Shown here piece by piece: positions 52,469-60,592 of a DNA stretch of 64,000 bases; within the stretch, counting starts at the first letter, position 1, and the number at the start of each line of letters is the position of its first letter. A model generated the notes under the pieces. The model was given only the letters and a program-made list of their open reading frames with translations, did not search any database and had not been told where the DNA came from. A program made the translations under genes and the position numbers. Source of the stretch: G965267605 sp965267605 (GTDB lineage Bacteria > Bacteroidota > Bacteroidia > Flavobacteriales_E > Vicingaceae); the NCBI GenBank assembly GCA_965267605.1, contig OZ254088.1, positions 248,001 through 312,000 on the forward strand, read 5' to 3'.

Positions 52469-53713
52469 TTCGTGTCTTAACGAGTCGACCGGATTGAGCA
52501 TTGCGGCCCGGTGGGCAGGGTAGATGCCGGAAACCAATCCCACAATGCAGCAGAGCGTGATGCCCATCACGATCCATGCCCATGGCATCACGAAAGGTGA
52601 ATTGATCAGTGCACCCACCAGGTTGCCAATTCCAATTCCGAACAGGATACCTAAAAGCCCTCCGATAACCGATATAACAATAGCTTCTGTGATGAACTGT
52701 ATTCTTATAGCGGAGGCGCTTGCACCAATGGCTTTGCGTACACCGATCTCCCTGGTTCTTTCCGTAACAGACACGAGCATGATGTTCATCAACCCAATGG
52801 CGGCCCCCAATAGAGTAATCATGGCGATGAAGATGGCCACCCATTGAATGGTGGCTGTCTGTTCGATCAGAATACCACTTAGGCTGTCACTCCTCACTAC
52901 CTCAAAGGAAGGTTCTTCCTCCAGTGGATCGTTCCTGACAATTCTGAATATACCTGTAGCCTCGCTTATCGCAAGGTCCAATTCCTGAGGCGTTTTCGTC
53001 ATTACACTGATCGTATAGGAGGTGCCTTCGGTCAGGAATTTTTCCCTTACCACTGTAAGTGGTACAATGGCAATCCTGTCGCCCCCGCTACCTATACTGC
53101 TTCCTTTTTCCTTCAACCCACCAATCACTCTGTACTTATCTGTGCCAACAGTAATCAACTTGTCTATAGGGTCCGGGGTGGCCGGAAATAGTGTGTTGAT
53201 GATTTCCTCCCCAAGGATGATCACTTTCGATCCGTTCTTTATTTCCTGCTCCGAAAATCCGCGACCCATTTTCAGCTCATAGCCTGCAGTTCGGAGATAG
53301 CCCTCATCACCTCCCAGAATACTGATATTGGGGTTGGATTTCTCGCTCTTGTATTTAAGGGTTGCAGAGAAACTTCCTCGTGCAGAAACAGATACCGTAG
53401 AGGGGTAGTTGTATATCTTCTTGAACTTGACGCAATCGGTGTAGCTCAGTTCTCTGTGAACCTTAGCCTTTTTGCCATCCTGACCAATCCGAATTCCAAG
53501 TCCCGATCTTCTAATGGTAAATGTGTTGGCACCCATTCTTGAGAAATTCGAGCTAATGGAAGCTTCGAGTGCATCAATGGCTGTAAGCGTTCCAACCAGT
53601 GCCATGATACCGAAGGCGATGATCAACATCGTAAGAATTGCCCTTAGCATTTGAGAGCGCAAACCTCGTATGGCTTGACGGACGTATTCTGTTATGAGTT
53701 TTCTTCCGACCAT
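52466..53713 (-). CDS. MacB/FtsX-type ABC transporter permease
   Basis: 415 residues: an N-terminal membrane span (AILTMLIIAFGIMALVGTLTA), a large periplasmic MacB-like domain (residues about 50-285), and three C-terminal spans (FIAMITLLGAAIGLMNIMLV; FITEAIVISVIGGLLGILFGIGIG; IVMGITLCCIVGLVSGIYPA). The VTERTREIGVRKAIGASASAI and YPAHRAAMLNPVDSLRHE motifs are diagnostic of the FtsX permease fold. The ATPase partner gene is not adjacent. Such permeases take part in lipoprotein release, efflux or cell division; the substrate is unknown. Confidence 0.88.
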   Translation of the reverse strand: MVGRKLITEYVRQAIRGLRSQMLRAILTMLIIAFGIMALVGTLTAIDALEASISSNFSRMGANTFTIRRSGLGIRIGQDGKKAKVHRELSYTDCVKFKKIYNYPSTVSVSARGSFSATLKYKSEKSNPNISILGGDEGYLRTAGYELKMGRGFSEQEIKNGSKVIILGEEIINTLFPATPDPIDKLITVGTDKYRVIGGLKEKGSSIGSGGDRIAIVPLTVVREKFLTEGTSYTISVMTKTPQELDLAISEATGIFRIVRNDPLEEEPSFEVVRSDSLSGILIEQTATIQWVAIFIAMITLLGAAIGLMNIMLVSVTERTREIGVRKAIGASASAIRIQFITEAIVISVIGGLLGILFGIGIGNLVGALINSPFVMPWAWIVMGITLCCIVGLVSGIYPAHRAAMLNPVDSLRHE

Positions 53714-53726
53714 GTCTAGGCGTTTT

Positions 53727-53734
53727 CGAAGCTA
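53727..53734 (-). promoter_or_regulatory. -7 box (TAGCTTCG) of the ABC permease gene
   Basis: TAnnTTCG on the minus strand, 13 bases before the ATG. It lies 30 bases from the oppositely directed aconitase -7 box. Confidence 0.4.
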
Positions 53735-53763
53735 AATAATTTCCATCTTTTTACCGGTTTTCG

Positions 53764-53771
53764 TAAATTTG
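53764..53771 (+). promoter_or_regulatory. -7 box (TAAATTTG) of aconitase, with a long leader
   Basis: Matches TAnnTTTG, 102 bases before the ATG. The leader of roughly 95 bases is the longest of the well-placed ones here; I see no strong hairpin or known riboswitch in it. Confidence 0.55.
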
Positions 53772-53873
53772 CAACGAATTCTGGGATATCCCTAGGAATG
53801 GCAAAGTAGGCGTTGGGCACGAGCATTTATCTCTGAATAGTTAATCTAAGTTTCACGTATTAAACAATTAGCT

Positions 53874-56138
53874 ATGGCTTTTGATCTAGACATGATCAAG
53901 CAGGTGTACGATCGTTACCCTGAACGAGTGACTGCTGCTCGACAGGCGGTGAATAAACCGCTAACACTAGCAGAGAAAATTCTTTATGCTCACCTATGGG
54001 ATGGCAATGCATCTCAGGCTTTCGAACGAGGAAGTTCTTATGTGGATTTCGCGCCTGACCGCGTGGCTATGCAGGATGCAACTGCTCAAATGGCGTTGCT
54101 CCAGTTTATGCAGGCGGGTAAGACAAAGGTTGCGGTACCCAGTACCGTTCACCTTGACCACCTGATCCAGGCGCGCATCGGTGCTGATAAGGATCTACAG
54201 GATGCAATCAACAAAAACAACGAGGTCTTTAACTTCCTCGAGTCTGTATCGAATAAATACGGAATCGGATTTTGGAAACCGGGTGCAGGTATCATACACC
54301 AGGTTGTTCTTGAGAACTACGCATTTCCTGGAGGAATGATGATTGGTACGGATTCCCACACCGTAAATGCTGGTGGATTGGGTATGGTTGCTATCGGAGT
54401 AGGAGGTGCTGATGCAGTTGATGTAATGGCCGGAATGCCATGGGAGTTGAAATTCCCCAAACTGATAGGTGTTAAGCTTACGGGTAAATTGAATGGCTGG
54501 ACAGCACCGAAGGATGTTATTCTGAAAGTCGCAGGTATACTTACCGTAAAAGGTGGCACTGGATGTATCGTTGAGTACTTTGGAGAAGGTGCGGAATCAA
54601 TGTCATGCACAGGTAAAGGAACCATCTGTAACATGGGTGCAGAGATTGGAGCAACTACCTCAACTTTTGGTTATGATGCTTCTATGAAGCGATACCTTGA
54701 AGCAACAGGCAGAGCGGAAATTGCAGCGATGGCAGATGGTATTGCAGAACACCTTACAGGAGACGCTGAGGTCTACGCGAATCCAGAACAGTACTTCGAT
54801 CAGGTGATCGAGATCAATCTTTCAGAATTGGAGCCACATTTGAACGGTCCGTTTACACCAGACCTGGCAACTCCGGTTTCAAAGATGACAGAAGTTGGTG
54901 CCGAGAATGAATGGCCCATGGATGTTGAATGGGGATTGATTGGTTCATGTACAAACTCTTCTTATGAAGACCTGGCGAGGGCATCTTCTATTGCCAAACA
55001 GGCAGTAGAAAAGGGATTAAAAACGAAGGCGGAGTTCGGTATTAACCCGGGATCTGAGCAAGTACGTTATACAGCAGAACGCGATGGACTGCTGGAAGCA
55101 TTTACCAACCTTGACGCAAGGATCTTTACCAATGCATGCGGACCGTGTATTGGTCAGTGGGCAAGGGAAGGAGCTGAGGATCAGCCGAAGAATTCTATCG
55201 TTCATTCCTTCAATAGAAACTTCTCGAAACGTGCCGATGGAAACCCCAATACACACGCTTTCGTGGCATCTCCAGAAATGGTAGCGGCAATCGCGATCTC
55301 CGGAAGGTTGGATTTCAATCCACTAACGGATACACTTACCAATGAGAATGGAGAAGAGGTAAAACTCGATCCTCCACAGGGAGATGAACTTCCTTCAAGC
55401 GGATTTGCAGTGGAAGACAACGGGTACGTTGCACCAATGGAGGATGGAAGTGGTGTTGAGGTTGTTGTGAAACCTGATTCAGAGCGTTTACAACTGCTTA
55501 CACCATTTAGTCCATGGGATGGTGGTAACATCACTGGCGCTAAGCTATTGATCAAGGCCCAGGGCAAGTGTACTACCGATCATATTTCCATGGCCGGACC
55601 ATGGTTAAGGTTTAGAGGACATCTTGACAATATCTCGAACAACTGCCTGATCGGTGCTGTGAATGCGTTTAATGGTAAAACCAATTTGGTGAAGAACCAG
55701 ATAGACGGCAGTTTAGGTGAGGTGCCAGCTGTTCAACGCCAATACAAGGAGGCCGGAATCCCAACAGTTGTGGTAGGAGATCACAACTATGGTGAAGGCT
55801 CATCCAGAGAGCACGCTGCTATGGAACCACGACATCTGGGGGTAATTGCTGTAATCGTTAAGAGTTTCGCAAGAATTCACGAGACCAACCTTAAGAAGCA
55901 GGGAATGCTTGGATTGACGTTCGCGAACGAGGCGGATTACGATAAGATTCAGGAAGACGATAGCATCGACTTTGTGGATCTGCAGGATTTTGCACCTGGT
56001 AAGCAGATCACTTTGCATGTAACTCATGCGGATGGATCGGTTGACGTAATACCAACCAATCATACGTATAACGAGCAACAGATCGAGTGGTTTAAGGCAG
56101 GTTCTGCACTTAATCTGATCAGGTCTCAACAAGCTTAA
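53874..56138 (+). CDS. acnA: Aconitate hydratase
   Basis: 754-residue iron-sulfur enzyme isomerising citrate to isocitrate. Mitochondrial-type aconitase: start MAFDLDMIKQVYDRYPERV, MIGTDSHTVNAGGLG, the 4Fe-4S ligands Cys in GSCTNSSYEDL and in NACGPCIGQW (two), and the C-terminal swivel domain with GDHNYGEGSSREHAAMEPRHLG. Symbol is assigned by function; this group is close to mitochondrial ACO2 and distinct from E. coli AcnB. Followed by a strong terminator. Confidence 0.97.
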   Translation: MAFDLDMIKQVYDRYPERVTAARQAVNKPLTLAEKILYAHLWDGNASQAFERGSSYVDFAPDRVAMQDATAQMALLQFMQAGKTKVAVPSTVHLDHLIQARIGADKDLQDAINKNNEVFNFLESVSNKYGIGFWKPGAGIIHQVVLENYAFPGGMMIGTDSHTVNAGGLGMVAIGVGGADAVDVMAGMPWELKFPKLIGVKLTGKLNGWTAPKDVILKVAGILTVKGGTGCIVEYFGEGAESMSCTGKGTICNMGAEIGATTSTFGYDASMKRYLEATGRAEIAAMADGIAEHLTGDAEVYANPEQYFDQVIEINLSELEPHLNGPFTPDLATPVSKMTEVGAENEWPMDVEWGLIGSCTNSSYEDLARASSIAKQAVEKGLKTKAEFGINPGSEQVRYTAERDGLLEAFTNLDARIFTNACGPCIGQWAREGAEDQPKNSIVHSFNRNFSKRADGNPNTHAFVASPEMVAAIAISGRLDFNPLTDTLTNENGEEVKLDPPQGDELPSSGFAVEDNGYVAPMEDGSGVEVVVKPDSERLQLLTPFSPWDGGNITGAKLLIKAQGKCTTDHISMAGPWLRFRGHLDNISNNCLIGAVNAFNGKTNLVKNQIDGSLGEVPAVQRQYKEAGIPTVVVGDHNYGEGSSREHAAMEPRHLGVIAVIVKSFARIHETNLKKQGMLGLTFANEADYDKIQEDDSIDFVDLQDFAPGKQITLHVTHADGSVDVIPTNHTYNEQQIEWFKAGSALNLIRSQQA

Positions 56139-56144
56139 TGATAT

Positions 56145-56173
56145 GCGGGCCACGAATGTGGCCCGCTATTTTC
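56145..56173 (+). terminator. Intrinsic terminator after aconitase
   Basis: Perfect 9-bp GC-rich stem GCGGGCCAC / GTGGCCCGC with a GAAT loop, followed by ATTTTCTT. Confidence 0.85.
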
Positions 56174-56194
56174 TTATAAGTTGAGAACAATTCA

Positions 56195-56202
56195 TAATTT
56201 CG
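56195..56202 (+). promoter_or_regulatory. -7 box (TAATTTCG) of the OmpA/CAP operon
   Basis: TAnnTTCG, 27 bases before ATG 56230, just after the aconitase terminator. It would drive the four overlapping genes to 61931. Confidence 0.4.
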
Positions 56203-56229
56203 GTACAGTATTTGAATAAATACCTCAAA

Positions 56230-57384
56230 ATGATCAACATGAAACGAGTTTATACCCTTATGATTGCTGCTTGCTTTGTGGGAGCGGCAGTTGCACAAGA
56301 GGAAACTGAGGATGATGGAAATCTGGTACCAAATGCCAGTTTCGAGGTTCTTTCCAAGAAAGTGAAAGAACTGGGTGCTATACACCACGCTGAGCCTTGG
56401 AAATCCGCAACACTAGCGGCAGCAGATCTCTATTCTCCGAAATGTAAGAAAGGTCCCGCTGGGGCACCTGCTAACCATCTTGGAAAAGAAGATGCACTTA
56501 CCGGAGAGCATTATGCCGGTTTCAGGGCGTATAGCTACAAGGATAAATTGCCTCGCTCATATGTGTACGTAGAATTGAAAGAGCCGCTGAAGGCAGGCAA
56601 AGAATACTGTGTAACGTTCAACGTAAGTTTTGCCGATTTATCAAAGTATGCGGTAAACAACCTTGCTGCTCATCTTTCAGAAGAGCCATTGACTGCAAAG
56701 AATACGGGTATACTTGAGGCGAAATCGGATGTAATGCAGCGAACAAACCGAATCTTTGAGAAGCAGTATTACTGGGAAGCGATTTGTAGTACGTATAAAG
56801 CGAAAGGCGGTGAGAAATACCTTACCATTGGAAACTTCCGACCTACCCTTGATACGAAGTTCAAGAAGGTGAAGAAATCAAGAGAATTCACGAAACCACA
56901 GTCTTACGATGGCTACTACTATCTGGACGATGTTTCTGTGAAAGAAGATGTTCCTGGAACTTGCACATGCGAGAAGAACCCAGGAGGAAGAACGACCATT
57001 GAGAAAAGAACATTCGAGTCAGACCCTGATGATCAACCAATGGGTCTTAAGAAGATTCATAACTACACCATTTATTTTGACGAGGGACAGGCGGCTTTGA
57101 AAGACGTGTACCACCAGGATCTTGAGAAGGCAGCAGCAACGCTTATTGATAGCAAAGAGACTTCGATCAAGGTGATTGGGTATATCGATGGTTCTGAAAA
57201 TGATGTAGACCAGTTGGGAGATAGAAGAGCTACCAATGTGGCCAAGTATCTTGAGTCAAAAGGAGTTCCCGCTACCAGAATTGAGGCAACAAGCATGGGA
57301 ACTGATGATCCTGCAGATTCCAGTGGTTCTGCAGCGGGCAAGAAAAAGAACATGAGAGTGAAGATTGTGGTTGAGGGAATGTGA
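56230..57384 (+). CDS. OmpA-family envelope protein with an N-terminal NLVPNxSFE beta-sandwich domain
   Basis: 384 residues from ATG 56230 (56239 is also possible). Signal peptide ending GAAVAQ, then a domain of about 200 residues that opens NLVPNASFE and closes with GGEKYLTIGNFRP and YYYLDDVSV. This pattern recurs in Bacteroidota surface proteins and looks like a galactose-binding-like sandwich. A CTCEKNPGG linker leads to an OmpA peptidoglycan-binding domain (IYFDEGQAALKDVYHQDLEKA ... GDRRATNVAKYLESKGV) near residues 280-380. It likely ties the outer membrane to the wall. It leads an operon with 57381, 58205 and 60585. Confidence 0.82.
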   Translation: MINMKRVYTLMIAACFVGAAVAQEETEDDGNLVPNASFEVLSKKVKELGAIHHAEPWKSATLAAADLYSPKCKKGPAGAPANHLGKEDALTGEHYAGFRAYSYKDKLPRSYVYVELKEPLKAGKEYCVTFNVSFADLSKYAVNNLAAHLSEEPLTAKNTGILEAKSDVMQRTNRIFEKQYYWEAICSTYKAKGGEKYLTIGNFRPTLDTKFKKVKKSREFTKPQSYDGYYYLDDVSVKEDVPGTCTCEKNPGGRTTIEKRTFESDPDDQPMGLKKIHNYTIYFDEGQAALKDVYHQDLEKAAATLIDSKETSIKVIGYIDGSENDVDQLGDRRATNVAKYLESKGVPATRIEATSMGTDDPADSSGSAAGKKKNMRVKIVVEGM

Positions 57385-58154
57385 GGCGACTGACTCTTCT
57401 ATTCTTACTGACATTTGAAATTGGGGTGTCACAGAACGTGGTCCCCAATTTTAGTTTTGAAAGCAGCCGAAAGCAGGAAGCGTTCAGTACTGTAAAGGAC
57501 GTACATCAATGGTTCTCCCCAAATCAGACAACGGCTGATTACGTTAAGATCGATGATGGATTTTCGTTGGGGCTGTATCTGTACAGCGTGGATCCTGAGA
57601 ACAGGGAGTACATTAGCGTGAAGCTAAACCAGCCTCTGGAAGATTCTGCTTATTACAGGATTGATATTAAAATTCGGTTAAGAGGAGACAATCGGTTTGC
57701 CAATGGATTTGTTAGTGCGTGGCTTTCGCACGATAGACCTAAAGCAGAAAAACAGCAACGAATAGACACCATACCTCAGGTAACCATCGCTTCCCCTTTC
57801 TTGCTACCTAAGACGGGGCTTTGGTTTAACATGGTGGATACTTTTTCCGTGAGTGGGGGGCAGCAATACCTGACCGTAGGTAATTTTTTCCCTGATAGGC
57901 GTACGCCCGTACACGAATACGCAGACGACCTTCCCAGAAGGTGGAATCATTCCTATGTGTATATAGATGCGGTTTCAATTGAACGAGTGGAGATGGAAGA
58001 AAAGCCTGATATGGAGTGCCCATTTCCAAATGACACAACATGGTATCCTGAGCCATCGTTTGATCTTTACACTGACTATTCGTGTTCCTGTTCAGACGTA
58101 GCGCAGGTTGTTCCCTATTCACCACGGTGGTTGGATAGACCGAGAAAGAATTGA
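57381..58154 (+). CDS. Secreted stand-alone paralogue of the upstream protein's N-terminal domain
   Basis: 257 residues, GTG start overlapping the upstream stop (GTGA). Signal peptide MRRLTLLFLLTFEIGVSQ, then NVVPNFSFESS, REYISVKLNQPLEDSAYY, GGQQYLTVGNFFPD and YVYIDAVSIE, each aligned with the matching segment of the preceding OmpA protein. It has no OmpA domain. A short Cys-containing tail (MECPF ... YSCSCSDV) ends the protein. Function unknown; it may partner the OmpA protein at the surface. Confidence 0.68.
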   Translation: MRRLTLLFLLTFEIGVSQNVVPNFSFESSRKQEAFSTVKDVHQWFSPNQTTADYVKIDDGFSLGLYLYSVDPENREYISVKLNQPLEDSAYYRIDIKIRLRGDNRFANGFVSAWLSHDRPKAEKQQRIDTIPQVTIASPFLLPKTGLWFNMVDTFSVSGGQQYLTVGNFFPDRRTPVHEYADDLPRRWNHSYVYIDAVSIERVEMEEKPDMECPFPNDTTWYPEPSFDLYTDYSCSCSDVAQVVPYSPRWLDRPRKN

Positions 58155-58204
58155 CATCAGAATTCATTGGTGTAGTGCGAATTCTTGTGTACCATTATAT
58201 TTCT

Positions 58205-60592
58205 GTGAAGAAGCTCGTTTCAAGCATATTGTTTACCGCAATCGTTGGGATGGTGTGGTGCCAGTCTCCAACGGATGACATCAGCTCTGATTCTTTTGAC
58301 GGTGCATTTCTATCTGGTCTGATAGAAAAGAAGGTGAACAAGATCAGAAAGGACAGCGGGTTGGTTCAATTGACGCAAGACCCAGAATTAACCGCAGCAT
58401 CAATCAATCATGTTGGATTTATAAATCGGTTGGGGCGGATCACACATGACCAACCTTCAAAGAAAATGGCTACCCCTGGACAACGTGTGCTTGCTGCAGG
58501 AGGGTTGCATGCAGATGTTACCGAGAATTGCCAGTCTGTGCTGATAGGCGCTAAGACCAGGGTGGCGGGAAGTAGGCAGCGTGTTATTCTCAAAACCTAT
58601 GAGCAAGTGGCAGACGCCATCGTAAAAGGGTGGCTTCACAACAAACGGGTTAAGGAAACATTATTGAGCCCAGAATATTACAATGTAGGTACCGCCACCG
58701 GTGCGGATAAAGACAAAGGATTGATCTATGCAACACAGGTCTACGGATCGGAACCGTTCATAGCACCACCTGGTGCCAGGTTCTCCAAGAAGGCCTTTGG
58801 TATCAAACCATACTCAAGAAGTGAGTGCATCGATATTGAGAAGGACTACCCTTATCTGCCCGAGTTGTTAAGCAATAACATCTACTTTGAAAAAGGCAAG
58901 ATCTATTTCTATTTCCACGACCTATTCCTCTTTAAGGAATTCATGAAGAATGGTAAGGATGCCGTTGCGTTAGACATCGTAACCCGCGATCAGTTTAGTT
59001 GTAAAACAGGCAACCGGTTGTATCCGTCAACCTTGCATCGGGGGGTGTTGTTAAAGCCTGTGAAGAAAGGGAAGATGTTGAAAAAGAACGAGTTGAAGGA
59101 GGGTGGGGAGTTATGGACGGCAATGGCGGAACTTCCAGCATGGGTAGACACCAACAACACGGAATTCAACCTGTTGATCATCAAGAATAAATGTCTTTGC
59201 CAGAGCATTTACTACAACAATGTAGGTGGTGAGAACCTTAGTCTGCTAGGATTAGATTGGGCAATGGATACAGTTCGGGTATCTCAGGATGCAGATTCAC
59301 TTAAGCGGACTTTGGAATTCGACATTCCTTTTGAACAAGGGAAATACAATTACCAACTAGAGGATATCAAGGCATTTCTTGACTCAGTGGAACTGAATAA
59401 ATACAACATCAAATCCATTACCCTCACCGCATATTCTTCCATCGAAGGATCCCAACAGGTCAATCAGACACTGCAAAAGAAAAGGGCAGAGTCTATTCTG
59501 AAAGCCATTGAAGAATATAAGCTGCAAGACGTTAAAACAACGATCAACACGAAGGAGAACTGGGATGAATTCATGACGCTCATAGGAGAATCTCCTTACG
59601 CGAAGAAGTTCGCCAAAATGAGCAAGGAGGAGATCCGCGCATTTGTGAACTCTGACACGGTCTCCATTAATCTTGAGCCTTATCTGAGAGATCAAAGGAA
59701 GGCGCATATTTCTATTTATGTGGAGTCCGTATTTGTAGATGCTAAACTCGTTAAGGTGTTAAAACAAAGAATGCGTGATGCGATTGCTGCTGAAGACGTA
59801 GTGCAAGCGAAGGCCATTCAGACTATTCTGGTAAGTGAGGCCAGAAAGGGTAAGCTTCGAATGGAAGAAGTGCTTTCGTTTGATATTCCCCAGAAGAAGT
59901 CACTGCTGTCACTGTATAGTAATCAGTTAGCGTTGAAGGCCTTGCACTACAAAGGTGCAGCCAAGGACAGCTTGTACAGGGCGCTTAGAAGTCGTTTGAT
60001 CGCATTGTTGGCCATCGATGATGTGAACCCGTACTTGTTATATAACAAGCATCTTTCAACATTGTGGTTGTGGTCCAAGGATACATCCTTTGTTAAGGAT
60101 CCTGTGGCTTTGTTCAAAGACATCAAGAAATTGTACAACACCCGGGTGCCCAATTACATGGTCAACAGGTTGATGGTTAATTACAATATCATCGCAGCTG
60201 ACTACTACTACGACAAGAAGAAGTTTACTGAAAGGGATAAGGCGCTGAGGGAGGTTAAGAAGTTTCTGTTAAAGTCGAATCTGGATCGTGATCAAACCTA
60301 TGAGATCTCCAGTTATTTCATGTACCAAATGAAACTGGAGTGGGCCATTGAGATCATGATGCCGTTTGTAGTACGTGAAGACATAGATGAGGATTTTCTC
60401 TTCACATTCCTGTCCATTGCGATTTACGACAAGGAGCAGGTGCCTCGCAAATTGTTTCTTACCTTGATAGAACGTTCAAGGAAGATGAACAACAACCGGT
60501 TTTGTAAACTGCTCGGTTATCCCAATATGAGTTTCCAGTTGTTGGAAGATTCAGATATCAAACGAGCATACTGCGCCAGCTGCAATGATTAA
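58205..60592 (+). CDS. CAP/SCP-domain protein fused to an OmpA-like domain and an alpha-helical C-terminal region
   Basis: 795 residues from GTG 58205, where a signal peptide starts (KKLVSSILFTAIVGMVW); an in-frame TTG at 58151 would add 18 residues. Residues about 35-182 are a CAP/SCP domain (VNKIRKDSGL ... AASINHVGFINRLGRITHD ... TENCQSVL ... YYNVGTATG ... GLIYATQVYG). The second His of the usual W-x-x-S-x-x-H-R motif is replaced in WLHNKRVKETLL. Residues about 370-442 are OmpA-like (LEFDIPFEQGKYNYQLEDI; LTAYSSIEGS; KKRAESILKAI), and the last 280 residues look helical and repeat-like. Operon neighbours are the OmpA protein and its paralogue. The role is unknown. Confidence 0.7.
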   Translation: MKKLVSSILFTAIVGMVWCQSPTDDISSDSFDGAFLSGLIEKKVNKIRKDSGLVQLTQDPELTAASINHVGFINRLGRITHDQPSKKMATPGQRVLAAGGLHADVTENCQSVLIGAKTRVAGSRQRVILKTYEQVADAIVKGWLHNKRVKETLLSPEYYNVGTATGADKDKGLIYATQVYGSEPFIAPPGARFSKKAFGIKPYSRSECIDIEKDYPYLPELLSNNIYFEKGKIYFYFHDLFLFKEFMKNGKDAVALDIVTRDQFSCKTGNRLYPSTLHRGVLLKPVKKGKMLKKNELKEGGELWTAMAELPAWVDTNNTEFNLLIIKNKCLCQSIYYNNVGGENLSLLGLDWAMDTVRVSQDADSLKRTLEFDIPFEQGKYNYQLEDIKAFLDSVELNKYNIKSITLTAYSSIEGSQQVNQTLQKKRAESILKAIEEYKLQDVKTTINTKENWDEFMTLIGESPYAKKFAKMSKEEIRAFVNSDTVSINLEPYLRDQRKAHISIYVESVFVDAKLVKVLKQRMRDAIAAEDVVQAKAIQTILVSEARKGKLRMEEVLSFDIPQKKSLLSLYSNQLALKALHYKGAAKDSLYRALRSRLIALLAIDDVNPYLLYNKHLSTLWLWSKDTSFVKDPVALFKDIKKLYNTRVPNYMVNRLMVNYNIIAADYYYDKKKFTERDKALREVKKFLLKSNLDRDQTYEISSYFMYQMKLEWAIEIMMPFVVREDIDEDFLFTFLSIAIYDKEQVPRKLFLTLIERSRKMNNNRFCKLLGYPNMSFQLLEDSDIKRAYCASCND

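Noticed and set aside
52368..52844. Long open frame on the minus strand over the rplI 3' end and the permease gene
   Set aside because: It overlaps two well-supported genes in other frames, has no family signature, and crosses the rplI terminator.
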